NCBI RefSeq assembly: GCF_003323735.1
Contig: NZ_QOIM01000036.1
Location: 186,001 to 250,000 of the forward strand
Length of the DNA: 64,000 nt
Reading direction: 5' to 3'
Origin: Streptomyces reniochalinae
Lineage (GTDB): Bacteria > Actinomycetota > Actinomycetes > Streptomycetales > Streptomycetaceae
Under the pieces are notes generated by a model. The model was not told the DNA's origin. It saw only the letters and a list, made by a program, of their open reading frames with translations, and did no database searches. Each line of letters opens with the position of its first letter. The stretch's first letter is position 1. Made by a program: the position numbers and the translations under genes. This document shows, one piece after another, positions 40,912 through 50,146 of this stretch.

Positions 40912-41087
40912 CCGCAGCGGGCTGGTTCCGGTCAGGGGCGCCGGGGCGCTCGTCCAGGCATGCGGTTCGAAGCGCACGGCCCACTTCGTGAACCTTTTCG
41001 CGCTCCGGACCATCTGACTGTCCAAGGGGCGGGACGCCGGCCGGAGTCCGGCGCCGTAGGGCGCGTGGGAGAGAGGGTGACCAGGGA

Positions 41088-41840
41088 GTGACGGTGGTGG
41101 GAGAACAGCGTCCGGGGGAGAGCGCGGGCGGGCGGGCCGAACGGGCCGGGGGTGTCCGGCGGAGGTGCGGCACGCGGGCATGCCTCGCCGCGGTCGTCGG
41201 TGTGGGACTGGCTGTGGCCTCACTGACGGGGTGCGGTTCCCACGACGAGGGCCCCAAGAAGATGAGCGGAGGAGCGGCGCCCGTGCCGGGCGATCCCGCC
41301 GAGAGCGCCTCGAACAAGGAGAACACCTCACCGCCGCCGTCGCAGAGCGGGAAGAGCAGCGGGACGGACGACTCCTCCGGCGAATCCCGGTCGTCGTCCG
41401 GCAGCGGCGGGCACGGTCCCCCTTCGCCTTCGAAGATGTCGACGTGTCGCACCTCGGATCTGCGTATCTCGGCGAAGGACCAGGGCGAGGCCCGCGAGGG
41501 GGTGGGCTCGATCCTCATCACGTTCGCGAACACCGGTGGTGATTGCCGGATGTCCGGATTCCCGGGCGTCGATCTCAAGACCAACTACGGCACGCAATCG
41601 GTGGACCGCAACAAGCAAGAGGTGGGGACGGCGTTCACCCTCACAGCGGGGAAGACGGCCACCGCCAGCGTCGTCTATCCGGTCAACGACACCGGCGGCT
41701 CGGGTGTGCACGGCACCGCGCTCGTGGTGACCCCTCCCAACGAGACGCACTCCGCCACAGCCCCCGTCGTCGTCAACCTGCCAGTGAGCAACGCGTCCGA
41801 GGGGACCCTGGAAGTCACCCCGGTCTTCGAAGAGCACTGA
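41088..41840 (+). CDS. DUF4232 lipoprotein
   Basis: A 250-residue precursor. A basic head and hydrophobic core (CLAAVVGVGLAVASLTGC) end in a lipobox LTGC at about residue 49. A Ser/Gly-rich tether of ~65 residues (SGKSSGTDDSSGESRSSSGS) leads to a C-terminal DUF4232 beta-domain: STCRTSDLRISAKDQGEARE, ILITFANTGGDCRMSGFPGV and LTAGKTATASVVYPVND, with a cysteine pair typical of the family. It is an extracellular membrane-anchored protein of unknown role. GTG 41088 is used; the next GTG (41094) has better spacing to AGGGAG and may be the real start. Confidence 0.88.
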   Translation: MTVVGEQRPGESAGGRAERAGGVRRRCGTRACLAAVVGVGLAVASLTGCGSHDEGPKKMSGGAAPVPGDPAESASNKENTSPPPSQSGKSSGTDDSSGESRSSSGSGGHGPPSPSKMSTCRTSDLRISAKDQGEAREGVGSILITFANTGGDCRMSGFPGVDLKTNYGTQSVDRNKQEVGTAFTLTAGKTATASVVYPVNDTGGSGVHGTALVVTPPNETHSATAPVVVNLPVSNASEGTLEVTPVFEEH

Positions 41841-42034
41841 CCAGCGCGGCCTTCGAGGTGCTAGCGATCTGTGTCACGTCACCTCTTCGCCGGTTCGTCC
41901 GGGGCCGGTCGGCGATCGGCGGCCGGCCACAGGAGAGCGAGGGCAACGGCCGCGGGATCTTCCGCGACGCACCGAACGAGCGCACGTAGAGTGCAGGCGT
42001 GATTGCTGTGGCAAGTTCCTGATAGGGAGGGTTC

Positions 42035-42457
42035 ATGACCATCAACCGAGCCTTTGCCAACATCCTCTCCGACGATCTGGCCGGAACACGGGACTTCTTC
42101 GTCGATCTCCTCGGTTTCACGGTGGCGTTCGACAGCGACTGGTTCGTCAACCTGCAAGCGCCCGACAACCCGCTGAACGAACTGGGGATCTGGCGCCGTG
42201 AGCACGAGTTGGTCCCGGTGGCGTACCGGGGCAGAGCCCAGGGTGCCGTCCTGACCTTCGTGGTGGACGACGTGGAAGCGGTGTACGCACGGGCGGTGGC
42301 GGCCGGCACGAGAATCGTCGAACCGCCGCGCGACACCTTCTACGGGCAGCGCAGCATGTTGGTCGAAGACCCCAACGGACAGGTGATCGACGTGTCGACA
42401 CCCGGAACGCCGTCCCCCGAGTTCCTCGCGGAGATGCGCGAGAAGTACGGCAGCTGA
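42035..42457 (+). CDS. VOC (glyoxalase-like) superfamily protein
   Basis: A 140-residue single VOC module pair. FANILSDDLAGTRDFFVDLL and LTFVVDDVEAVYARAVAAGT are the two beta-alpha-beta-beta-beta halves, and the end MLVEDPNGQVIDVSTP is typical of the bleomycin-resistance/dioxygenase fold. Metal-binding residues are not clearly conserved, so it may bind a ligand rather than catalyse. The ATG follows GGGAGG at a good distance. It is convergent with the PPOX-type gene and 193 bp after the lipoprotein gene, probably a separate transcript. Confidence 0.88.
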   Translation: MTINRAFANILSDDLAGTRDFFVDLLGFTVAFDSDWFVNLQAPDNPLNELGIWRREHELVPVAYRGRAQGAVLTFVVDDVEAVYARAVAAGTRIVEPPRDTFYGQRSMLVEDPNGQVIDVSTPGTPSPEFLAEMREKYGS

Positions 42458-42527
42458 ACGCGCGCCCCCGCGCGAGGGGCCGCTCGCCCCGAGCACACAG
42501 CGGCCCGCCGGCCGGCCCCGGTGCGCG

Positions 42528-43163
42528 TCATCCGCGCCTTGCCCGCGTGTTCTTCGCGTCCCACACCTGGGAGCGGTTGAGCGACTGCGGGCAGTGCAGG
42601 TAGATCTCGTCGATCTCGACCAGCAGCGCGAGCCGGGGGCGTCGGCCCTTGACGGCCATCGCGTCGAAGAACGGCGCGTCCTTGAGGACGCGGGCGCGGC
42701 CGTTGACGCGCAGTACCTCGGCGGAGCCGGGGACGAGGAAGACCAGACCGGCGTGCGGGTTCTCCAGGATGTTGTGGAAGCTGTCTCCCCGGCGGTTGCC
42801 GGGGAGATCGGGCAGCGCCAGCGTGCCGCGGTCCAGTGCCCGGGCGAACCCGGCCTGACCGCCTCGCGGTGAGGCGTCGCAGTTGCCGGCCGCGTCGGAG
42901 GTGGCGAGGATGCCGAAGGGTGAACGCGCCAGTATGCCCAGGTCGGCGTCGGTGAGCCGCTGGTGCACCTTGTCGACCACCACCGGGTGCGGCTGCCCGA
43001 GGATCTCGCGCAGCTCCCCGGCGGAGTCGACCGGCACGAAGCCGGTGCGGTCCGCGGTCTGTGGCGGCCGCTCGCCGCCGACCGCGCTGCCGGTGCCGTT
43101 CGCATCGATGGTGTCAGCGGCGGTGGCGTAGCCGGTATCGGTGGCCGGTATGGGGCTGGGCAC
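42528..43163 (-). CDS. Pyridoxamine 5'-phosphate oxidase (PPOX) family flavin/F420-fold protein
   Basis: A 211-residue split-barrel protein of the MSMEG_1061-type PPOX group. Landmarks: VVDKVHQRLTDADLGILARS, FGILATSDAAGNCDASPRGG, DLPGNRRGDSFHNILENP and VLRVNGRARVLKD. These bind FMN, F420 or haem and reduce or oxidise small substrates. The N-terminal ~40 residues are disordered. It lies 111 bp from the siderophore permease gene on the same strand and could be read through from that operon, which would suit a flavin reductase acting on ferric siderophores, but this is speculative. Confidence 0.87.
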   Translation of the reverse strand: MPSPIPATDTGYATAADTIDANGTGSAVGGERPPQTADRTGFVPVDSAGELREILGQPHPVVVDKVHQRLTDADLGILARSPFGILATSDAAGNCDASPRGGQAGFARALDRGTLALPDLPGNRRGDSFHNILENPHAGLVFLVPGSAEVLRVNGRARVLKDAPFFDAMAVKGRRPRLALLVEIDEIYLHCPQSLNRSQVWDAKNTRARRG

Positions 43164-43274
43164 GTGCGGACTCCAGGTGTGGGTCTGCGGGAGGCGGCGC
43201 TGCGCCGCCCGGACAGGTCGTGGACGGATGGTGGGGTTCGGCTGCCTTCGGCGGCCGGCCGCTCCTGTCGCTTC

Positions 43275-45344
43275 CTACCGTCGGCTGCGGACGAGGAGAT
43301 GGAGGAAGTAGGGGGTTCCGACGACGGCCGTCATGAGGCCGGCGCCGAGCTGCGCGGGGGCGATGACCGTACGGCCCAGCAGGTCCGCCACGGCGACGAG
43401 GACGGCGCCCAGGAGCATGGCCACCGGCACACTCCGCACATGCCGGCGCCCCACCAGGGCGCGGGACGCGTGGGGTGCCACCAGCCCTACGAAGCCGATG
43501 GTTCCGGCGGCCGCGACGGCGGTGGCGCTCAGCAAGACGGCGGCCGCGAGGAAGCCGAGCCTGCTCCGCGCCAGGGAGAGGCCCAGGAGCCTCGGGGTGT
43601 CCTCGTCGAGTGAGACGAGGTCGAGTTCCTTGCGTCGTGCGACCGCCACGGCCGCGCCGGCGGTGAGGACGACGGCGAGGGGCAGCACGTCGGTCGCGGT
43701 GCGCCCGTAGGTCGACCCCGACAGCCAGGTCAGCGCCTTCGTCGCGTTGAAGGGATCGGTCAGGACGACGAGCAGGCTGGTGAGCGCGGTCGTTCCGGAT
43801 GCCACTCCGATGCCCACCAGGACGAGACGGTTGTGCTGGAACCCGCCGCGCGCGGCGAGGCCGAAGACGAGCAGCGCGGTGGCCGAGGCGCCGGCGAACG
43901 CGGCGCCGGCGATGCCCCACGAGCCGGCCCCGTGCACCGTCGTGACGACGAGAACGGCGCCCAGCGCCGCCCCGCCGGAGACACCGAGCACGCCGGGTTC
44001 CGCGAGGGGGTTGCGGGTCACGGCCTGCACCAGCGTGCCGGCCAACGCGAGTGCGGCCCCCGCCAGGAGCGCGGCGAGCACCCGCGGTACCCGGGTGTCG
44101 AGGACGAACCCGGTGGCCTGGCCCGCCTGCCCCCGCACCCAGTTCGCGACGTCTCCGAGCAGCAGTTTGGCGTCGCCGAGCAGCACGGCGGCGACCGTCA
44201 CGCCGACCAGCACGGCCACGAGTACGACTACGGTCGTCACGAACGCGGTCCTGCTCGGTGTGCGCAGCCTGTCGGCCTCGGCCGCGCCGCCTGTGTCCCG
44301 CATGCGCAGGGCCATCGTGACGAGGAAGACGGCACCGACCACGCTGGTGACCGCGCCCGTGGGTACCGCGACCGCGGGCTGGGAGCCGGCCACTGCCCGC
44401 AACAGCACGTCGGAGCCGAGGACGAGCGCCGCGCCGGCCAGACCGGCCACGGGGATGGTCAGCCGCGCCCGGGTGAAGGGCCGGTGAAGACGCCCGAGCG
44501 GACGCACGAGCGCCGGGGCGCACAGCCCGACGAATCCGATCGGACCGGCGAGTGTCACGGCCGCCGCGGACAGCAGCGCGGCCAGTGCGACCACCGTGAA
44601 GCGGGTGCTCTTGACCCGGACGCCGAGGCCGCGAGCGGCGTCGTCCCCCAGGCCCAGCACGTCGACGCGGCGGGCGAGGAGCAGCAGCCCGACGAGCCCG
44701 AGCAGGGCGACGGGTGCCATCTGTGCCACACCGTCCGCCCCGTTCTGGGCGATGGCGCCGTGGCTCCACTGGTAGAGGCCCTCCGTCCGTTCGGGGAAGA
44801 GCAGCAGCAGGCCCTCGGTCACGGAGGTGACGCCGAGCGCGAGGGCGCTGCCCGCCAGCACGAGCCGTACCGTTCCCGTGCCGGGGCCCGACAGACCCAG
44901 CACGACGGCGGCCGCGACGAGACCACCGGCGAAGGCCACAGCGGAGGAGGCCAGGAACGGTACCGACACGCCGGTGGCCGCGAGCAGCCCGAGGCCCAGG
45001 TACGCGCCGGCGTTCACGGCGAGGGTGTCGGGGGAGGCGAGCACGTTGCGGCTCACGGCCTGCAACGCGGCGCCCGCGGCGCCGAGACCGACGCCGACCA
45101 GAAGCCCTGCGGCCATCCGCGGCAGGCGCGAGGCGACGACGACGGCGGCGTCCGACTGCCCGGCGCGCCCGGTGAGCGCCTTGACCACCTCGCGCGGGCC
45201 GACGGCGGCCGTGCCCTGGGTGAGGTCGACGACGGCGAGGACGGCGACCAGGAGCACGAGTGCGGCCGTCACCGCGACCGCGCCCGTCGTGGCCGGCCTG
45301 GACCCGGCCGTGGTGGTGCTGGAGGCTGTTGCGGTGGCGGCCAT
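43275..45344 (-). CDS. Fused double FecCD permease for iron-siderophore import
   Basis: A 689-residue protein made of two full FecCD permease units (about 20 helices in total). Unit 1 has SRLPRMAAGLLVGVGLGAAG and RNVLASPDTLAVNAGAYLGL. Unit 2 has TRVPRVLAALLAGAALALAG and RNPLAEPGVLGVSGGAALGA. Both coupling regions (GPIGFVGLCAPALVRPLGR and GTIGFVGLVAPHASRALVGR) are intact. A single chain thus replaces the usual heterodimer, as in FhuB. It is last in the operon, four bases after the binding-protein stop. It imports the ferric chelate delivered by the upstream lipoprotein. Confidence 0.94.
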   Translation of the reverse strand: MAATATASSTTTAGSRPATTGAVAVTAALVLLVAVLAVVDLTQGTAAVGPREVVKALTGRAGQSDAAVVVASRLPRMAAGLLVGVGLGAAGAALQAVSRNVLASPDTLAVNAGAYLGLGLLAATGVSVPFLASSAVAFAGGLVAAAVVLGLSGPGTGTVRLVLAGSALALGVTSVTEGLLLLFPERTEGLYQWSHGAIAQNGADGVAQMAPVALLGLVGLLLLARRVDVLGLGDDAARGLGVRVKSTRFTVVALAALLSAAAVTLAGPIGFVGLCAPALVRPLGRLHRPFTRARLTIPVAGLAGAALVLGSDVLLRAVAGSQPAVAVPTGAVTSVVGAVFLVTMALRMRDTGGAAEADRLRTPSRTAFVTTVVVLVAVLVGVTVAAVLLGDAKLLLGDVANWVRGQAGQATGFVLDTRVPRVLAALLAGAALALAGTLVQAVTRNPLAEPGVLGVSGGAALGAVLVVTTVHGAGSWGIAGAAFAGASATALLVFGLAARGGFQHNRLVLVGIGVASGTTALTSLLVVLTDPFNATKALTWLSGSTYGRTATDVLPLAVVLTAGAAVAVARRKELDLVSLDEDTPRLLGLSLARSRLGFLAAAVLLSATAVAAAGTIGFVGLVAPHASRALVGRRHVRSVPVAMLLGAVLVAVADLLGRTVIAPAQLGAGLMTAVVGTPYFLHLLVRSRR

Positions 45345-45348
45345 GGCG

Positions 45349-46323
45349 CTACTTCTCGAGGGCGTCGACGAGGGCGTCGGCGTAGGCCCCCATCGAGGCG
45401 TGGCCGCCGAACATCCAGATGCCGGTCGGCAGCCGGTGCAGGTCGCCGGCCTTCACGAAGGGCAGCGACTTCCAGGTTCTGTTGCCTGCCAGGTCCTTGG
45501 CGAACGGGTCGCGGCTGTCCTGCTCGTCGGCGATGTAGGCGAACTGGACGTCCCCGAGGTCCGTGAGCCCTTCCACGTCGGTGCTGGCGAGCCCGTAGTT
45601 CTTGTCGCCCTTGGCCTTCCAGGCGTTCTTCAGGCCCAGTTTCTCGTTGACGGCTCCGATGAGGGACCGCCGGGTGTAGGGGCGGATCGTGACCTGGTTG
45701 GAGGCGACGTAGCCGTCGGCGAAGGCGACCTCCGTCCCGTCCTGTCCGGCGTCCTCAAGGGCCTTCCGGCCTGCGGCGAGCTTCGCCGCGAACCGCTTCT
45801 TGACGGTGCCGGCCCGCTTCTCCCGGCCGGTGGCCTCGGCGATGAGGTCCAGGTTCTCGTTCATCTGTCCGAGCTGGTCGGACGCGTCGGCGGAGCGCAC
45901 CTCCACGACCGGGGCGATCTTCCGCAGCTGCTTGACGGCGGAGTCGGGCAGATCGGTGGTGGCCACGACGAGGTCAGGGGCGAGGGAGGCGATCGTGTCC
46001 ATGCTCGGCTCACCGCGCGTGCCGATGTCCTTGGGGCTGTTGGTCAGCTCAGCCGCGGTGTTCCACGTCTTGTAGCCCTTGACGTCGGCGACGCCTACGG
46101 GCTCGACGCCGAGCGAGAGGAGGTTCTCGACGACGTTCCACTCGGTGCCGACGACCTTCTTGGCAGGACCGTCGAGAGTGACTTTGGCACCGGTCGCGTC
46201 GGTGAGGGCGATGCGGCCGGATTTCGCGTCCGCACCGGTGGAGGCGGACTCGGTCGTCCCGCAGCCGGCCAGGACGACGGCCGCTGTGGCGGCGGCGAAC
46301 GCGGTGATCACAGGGCGTCTCAT
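45349..46323 (-). CDS. Ferric-siderophore-binding lipoprotein
   Basis: A 324-residue cluster-A binding protein (FepB/FhuD-like). The lipoprotein signal AFAAATAAVVLAGCG has its Cys at about residue 21. Two lobes are joined by a long helix: GTEWNVVENLLSLGVEPVGV, APDLVVATTDLPDSAVKQLR, and later DVQFAYIADEQDSRDPFAKD and MFGGHASMGAYADALVDAL. The ATG overlaps the ATPase stop (ATGA), which gives coupled expression. The ligand is probably a catecholate or hydroxamate siderophore and cannot be specified. The operon starts under a DmdR/DtxR-type iron box. Confidence 0.93.
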   Translation of the reverse strand: MRRPVITAFAAATAAVVLAGCGTTESASTGADAKSGRIALTDATGAKVTLDGPAKKVVGTEWNVVENLLSLGVEPVGVADVKGYKTWNTAAELTNSPKDIGTRGEPSMDTIASLAPDLVVATTDLPDSAVKQLRKIAPVVEVRSADASDQLGQMNENLDLIAEATGREKRAGTVKKRFAAKLAAGRKALEDAGQDGTEVAFADGYVASNQVTIRPYTRRSLIGAVNEKLGLKNAWKAKGDKNYGLASTDVEGLTDLGDVQFAYIADEQDSRDPFAKDLAGNRTWKSLPFVKAGDLHRLPTGIWMFGGHASMGAYADALVDALEK

Positions 46324-47180
46324 GGGATGGTGCTGAGCCTTTCGCTTCGCATGTGGTGCCGGCCGACGGCGCGGGTCCGCAGCCGGCCGGTCAGGGGGTC
46401 GGTGTCGACGTCGACGCGGATGCCGTACGCCTCGGTCAGGCGCTGCGGCGTCAGGACGTCGGCCGGGACACCTTCGGCGGTGACCCGCCCCGCGTGGAGC
46501 AGGGCGATCCGGTCGGCGACGGCTGCCGCCTGGTCGAGGTCGTGCAGGACGACACCCACCGAGATCGCGTGGTCGTCGGCCAGGTCGCGGATCAGGTCGA
46601 GGAGTTCGACCTGGTATCTCAGGTCGAGATAGGTCGTCGGCTCGTCGAGAAGAAGCACACCCGTCTGCTGGGCGAGGCAGCTCGCGAGCCATACGCGCTG
46701 TAGCTGACCGCCCGACAGGTGCTCGGCCCCCCGCCGAGCCAGGTCCTCGACGCCCGTCATGCGCAGTGCGCGGTCCACAGCGGCGCTCCCGTCGGGGTCC
46801 TGTCCGCCCCAGCGGCCCCGGTAGGGGTAGCGGCCGAACTCGACGAGGTCGCGGACGGTGAGGCCGCTGGGCGTGGGGCGGCCCTGCGTGAGCAGCGCGA
46901 CGCGGCGTGCGAACTCGCGCGAGGTGAGGGCCAGGCCGTCCGTTTCCCCGTCGAGGGTCAGCGTGCAGCTGCGTGCGCGCTGTAGGCGCGCGAGGGTACG
47001 CAGCAGCGTCGACTTCCCGCTCCCGTTCGGGCCGACGAGCGCGGTGACGCGGCCGGGACGGAGGGTGAGGGCGGCCTCGTGCACGACATCGACATCGTCG
47101 TACGCCACGGTCACACCTTCGGCTGCCAGACCGTGCCCGCGTGGTCGCGGGGCATCGGCGGCGTGTTCACCAACGCTCAT
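46320..47180 (-). CDS. Ferric-siderophore ABC ATPase (FecE/FepC-like)
   Basis: A 286-residue ATPase. Walker A GPNGSGKSTLLRTLARLQ (about 51), Q-loop region LLTQGRPTPSGLTVRDLVEF with RYPYRGRWGGQDP typical of siderophore ATPases, signature LSGGQLQRVWLASCLAQQ, Walker B GVLLLDEPTTYLD and the switch His in VGVVLHDLDQAAAVADR. It is first in the operon ATPase, binding protein, fused permease. The ATG at 47180 lies five bases from an iron box, so the transcript leader is very short and repression by an iron-loaded DtxR-type regulator would block initiation directly. Confidence 0.94.
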   Translation of the reverse strand: MSVGEHAADAPRPRGHGLAAEGVTVAYDDVDVVHEAALTLRPGRVTALVGPNGSGKSTLLRTLARLQRARSCTLTLDGETDGLALTSREFARRVALLTQGRPTPSGLTVRDLVEFGRYPYRGRWGGQDPDGSAAVDRALRMTGVEDLARRGAEHLSGGQLQRVWLASCLAQQTGVLLLDEPTTYLDLRYQVELLDLIRDLADDHAISVGVVLHDLDQAAAVADRIALLHAGRVTAEGVPADVLTPQRLTEAYGIRVDVDTDPLTGRLRTRAVGRHHMRSERLSTIP

Positions 47181-47184
47181 GCAT

Positions 47185-47203
47185 GCAGGTTAGCCTAACC
47201 TAA
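47185..47203 (-). promoter_or_regulatory. Iron box (DmdR/DtxR-type operator) of the siderophore importer
   Basis: Read on the minus strand, the site is TTAGGTTAGGCTAACCTGC. It matches 17 of 19 positions of the DtxR/DmdR consensus TTAGGTTAGGCTAACCTAA, and only the last two bases differ. It lies immediately ahead of the ATPase start codon. Iron-replete repression and induction under iron limitation follow from the known regulon. Confidence 0.88.
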
Positions 47204-47280
47204 GTAACTCGCCGAGGGGTGGGTCGGCACAGGCCGCTGGAGGCCGGGGCCGGGCCGGGGGCCGGGGGAGAGCAGCCGGG

Positions 47281-48900
47281 TCAGATCACGCGGAAGAGGT
47301 CGGCGGCGGCGTGGACGTCGGTGAGGTCCTCGACGGAACGGAGGTTGTCGCACAGGGCCTCGAGGACCGAGCCGGCTCCGGCGGCGTCCGGCGCGCCGAT
47401 CGCCACGCCGAAGACACGGAAGCCCAGCAGCCGCTTGGCCTCGTTCCAGCCGCGCATCCACCCCTCGGTGACCTCGCACTCGTCGTCGGTGAGCATGACG
47501 ATGTCGCCGCGCTTGCGTGCGGAGTCGTTGTACTCCTCCTCCAGCAGCTCACTGGCCGCGCTCAGGGGTCTCTCGTAGCTGGTGCCGCCGCCGAGGAAGG
47601 CCTCCGCGAAGTCGAGCACCTGCGCGATCCCGGCGGGCCGGTCGGCCGGGAAGCGGTGGACCCGGAGCTTGTCGGCGGCGGAGAACAGAATGCCGACGAA
47701 GTCGCGCTCGGCGTGGCGGGCCTGATCCAGCAGCGCCAGCGCGCAGGCCTTGGCCCACGCCTCCCGGGTGACTCCGCCGGGACCCGCCTCGTACATGGAG
47801 TGCGAGGTGTCCACACACGCGATGACGGCGCCCCGGCCCGCGGTCTCCTCGTCCTGGCTGTCGTAGAGCATCAGCTCCCCTGCTGCGTAGCGCGCGGCGA
47901 ACACCGCGCGCAGCTCGGGCACGCCCAGGTTGGCCAACTCGGAGGGGATGACCCGGGAAAGGTCGTCGCCGAGCGTGACGCCGACGAGCTGACCAGTGGC
48001 GCTCTCCACCTTGCGGGCGCGTTCACCGCCGGCCATCTGCCGGAAACGGCCGATCAGCTCGGCCCACTGCGCGAGGCGGCTGGTGCGCAGCCGGTCGGCG
48101 AGGCGGGCACGCTCGTCGAACGACACCCGCTCCAACTCGCCGGCGCCGACGCCCCATGCCCGCACCAGCGCGGTCTCCTCCCGCACGGTCGCGGCCGCCT
48201 CCGCCGCCGCGCTCCGCGCCGCGGAACCGATACCGGGGGCCGCCGCCGTGAGGCTGCGGTCGGCGTGATGGGCGGCCCGCTGCGCGTCGGCCTCCGCGGC
48301 CTCGGCGGTCTCGATCGCCTCGTCCACGGCGTCGGCGGCCGCGCTTGGAACCGTGCCGTCCCCGTCCGCCTGCTCCGCGGCTCGTCGGAGCGCCTCGGCC
48401 ACGGCCTTCGCCGCACCGGCGGCGTCCCGCTGGGTCCTCCTCGCACGCTCCGATCGTGCCCGCGCCTGACCGGAACGCTCCAGCATCAGGCGCAGGACCG
48501 GGGCCTGGGCGAGTACGGCCACGGCGGAGACGTAGGGATCGCCGCACGTCTCCCGGCGCAGCTCGGCCCACTCAGGCGACTCCGCCAGCTCGCCGATGAT
48601 CCGGTGGTTGACCAGGTGGGAAGGGTGCATCGTGGCGCGCTCACGCAACCGCGGATCGAGCTGGTAGGCGGCCAGGAACACGTCGGCCAGCAGCTCGTCG
48701 GTGCGCTCGTGGTGGCCGGCCAGCTCCTCGGCCAGTTCGCGCAGTGCGGCCGACTGCGCGCAGGTGTCGCGCCAGGCGAGCAGGTCGAACCGGTCCGCGA
48801 CCAGGGCCGAGGTGTGCCGCTCGGGTGCGGCGGCGGACAGCCCCAGCCACTTCGCGGACCGGCCGGTCAGCGCGTCGAGTCCCTGCCGTGCCGTGTCCAT
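47281..48900 (-). CDS. VWA-domain protein, ViaA-like partner of the MoxR ATPase
   Basis: A 539-residue protein. A helical N-terminal part (~330 residues, very Ala/Glu-rich coiled coil EALRRAAEQADGDGTVPSAA) is followed by a von Willebrand A domain. Its MIDAS is complete: AVIACVDTSHSMYEAGPGG (DxSxS, about 375), a Thr/Gly segment AFLGGGTSYERPLSAASEL and MLTDDECEVTEGWMRG. The layout matches ViaA, which works with the MoxR ATPase RavA as a chaperone-like pair. The RavA-like gene ends 19 bp upstream on the same strand, so the two form an operon. The metal-dependent ligand is unknown. Confidence 0.85.
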   Translation of the reverse strand: MDTARQGLDALTGRSAKWLGLSAAAPERHTSALVADRFDLLAWRDTCAQSAALRELAEELAGHHERTDELLADVFLAAYQLDPRLRERATMHPSHLVNHRIIGELAESPEWAELRRETCGDPYVSAVAVLAQAPVLRLMLERSGQARARSERARRTQRDAAGAAKAVAEALRRAAEQADGDGTVPSAAADAVDEAIETAEAAEADAQRAAHHADRSLTAAAPGIGSAARSAAAEAAATVREETALVRAWGVGAGELERVSFDERARLADRLRTSRLAQWAELIGRFRQMAGGERARKVESATGQLVGVTLGDDLSRVIPSELANLGVPELRAVFAARYAAGELMLYDSQDEETAGRGAVIACVDTSHSMYEAGPGGVTREAWAKACALALLDQARHAERDFVGILFSAADKLRVHRFPADRPAGIAQVLDFAEAFLGGGTSYERPLSAASELLEEEYNDSARKRGDIVMLTDDECEVTEGWMRGWNEAKRLLGFRVFGVAIGAPDAAGAGSVLEALCDNLRSVEDLTDVHAAADLFRVI

Positions 48901-48919
48901 CGCGGCTGCCTCCCGGTGT

Positions 48920-50146
48920 TCAGAGCTGGGACTGCACCATGCTCGCGTCCATCCCGAGGGCCTCGGTGAGAACCCGGACGCGGACCGCGCGCTGGCGCCC
49001 GGTGACCCGGTCGATGGCAGCGGTGGAACGCCCGGCGCCCGCCGCCTCCTCGCGCAGCTTCTCCAGCCTCCTCCCGGCCGTGGCGAGCTTGTTGTGGGCC
49101 TTCGTAATGACCCACTCGCTCAGCGCCTCACGAGACTGTCCGGCCATGGCATCGAGCTGGGCCTCCAGCTCGTCCATGGTGTCGGCCAGGTCCAGCGCCT
49201 CCTTGGCGTCCGGATTGACCAGCTGGAGCACCTCGCGCTCGACCGTCGGGCGTTGGGCGGGGGAGTCCCACAGCACGTGGGTGAGCACCGACAGGTCGGT
49301 CTCGGCGACCGCCGGACGTCCGTCGAGATACGCGGACGCCTGGAGAAGGCCGACCGACTGGCGCCAGCGGCGGTCGGAGGCGACCAGCTCCTTGTGGCGC
49401 AGCGCGGCCCGCAGCGTACACACCGCGTCCACGATCACGTCGGGTACCTCGACCGCCGGAACGGCTTCCGCCACGGCCTGTCGCAGCGCGGCCAACCCGA
49501 CCGTCGTACGCGCCGGTGGTGCCGGGCGGCTGACGGCGGAGCGGACCAGCGCGGCGAAGTTCGAGGGGTCCGACAGGTAACCGACCTCGATCCGCACCAG
49601 CAGCCGGTCGTAGATCGCGGCCAGATCCTCCCCGCTGGGCAGCTCGTTGCTCGCCGTGATGGCCCCGATCAAGGGACAGGAGACCGGTGCGCCGCCGTTC
49701 TCGGGATGGTAGATCCGCTCGTTCAGGTAGCCCAACGTCTCGTTCAGCGCCGCCGCTGAGCACTTGAATATCTCGTCTATGAACGCGACGTGCGCGGTCG
49801 TGGCCCGGCCGTCGTAGACCTGACGGTACTCGCCCCGGGTCAGCGCGGCGACGTCGATGGGCCCGAACATCCGCGTCGGGGAAGTGAACTTGGACAGGAG
49901 GATCTCCCAGTAGGACGCCCCCTCGATCCTGCCCGTGAGCTCCCGGGCCATCTCGGACTTGGCCGTTCCCGGCGGGCCGAGCACCAACGAGTGCTGCCCG
50001 GCCAGCAGCGTCACCACCAGCGTCCGCACCACGTCGTCCCGCTCGTAGAAACGGTCCGACAACTCGTCGCTGATCGCCCGCAGCTTCCGTGCCGTGTCGC
50101 GTGGGTCCTGCGTGTCTTGCGGGTCCTGCGCGTCCGGCGCGCCCAT
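48920..50146 (-). CDS. MoxR-type AAA+ ATPase, RavA-like
   Basis: A 408-residue ATPase. Walker A is LVLGPPGTAKSEMARELTG (about 57), Walker B HVAFIDEIFKCSAAALNETL (about 120), sensor 1 LIGAITASNELPSGEDLAA and arginine-finger region AIYDRLLVRIEVGYLSDP, with the MoxR helix-2 insert and SPTRMFGPIDVAALTRGEYR. A C-terminal helical region of ~100 residues lacks the triple-helical LARA extension of E. coli RavA. It should remodel a protein target together with the downstream VWA protein. The ATG follows AAGGAG at eight bases. Confidence 0.88.
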   Translation of the reverse strand: MGAPDAQDPQDTQDPRDTARKLRAISDELSDRFYERDDVVRTLVVTLLAGQHSLVLGPPGTAKSEMARELTGRIEGASYWEILLSKFTSPTRMFGPIDVAALTRGEYRQVYDGRATTAHVAFIDEIFKCSAAALNETLGYLNERIYHPENGGAPVSCPLIGAITASNELPSGEDLAAIYDRLLVRIEVGYLSDPSNFAALVRSAVSRPAPPARTTVGLAALRQAVAEAVPAVEVPDVIVDAVCTLRAALRHKELVASDRRWRQSVGLLQASAYLDGRPAVAETDLSVLTHVLWDSPAQRPTVEREVLQLVNPDAKEALDLADTMDELEAQLDAMAGQSREALSEWVITKAHNKLATAGRRLEKLREEAAGAGRSTAAIDRVTGRQRAVRVRVLTEALGMDASMVQSQL

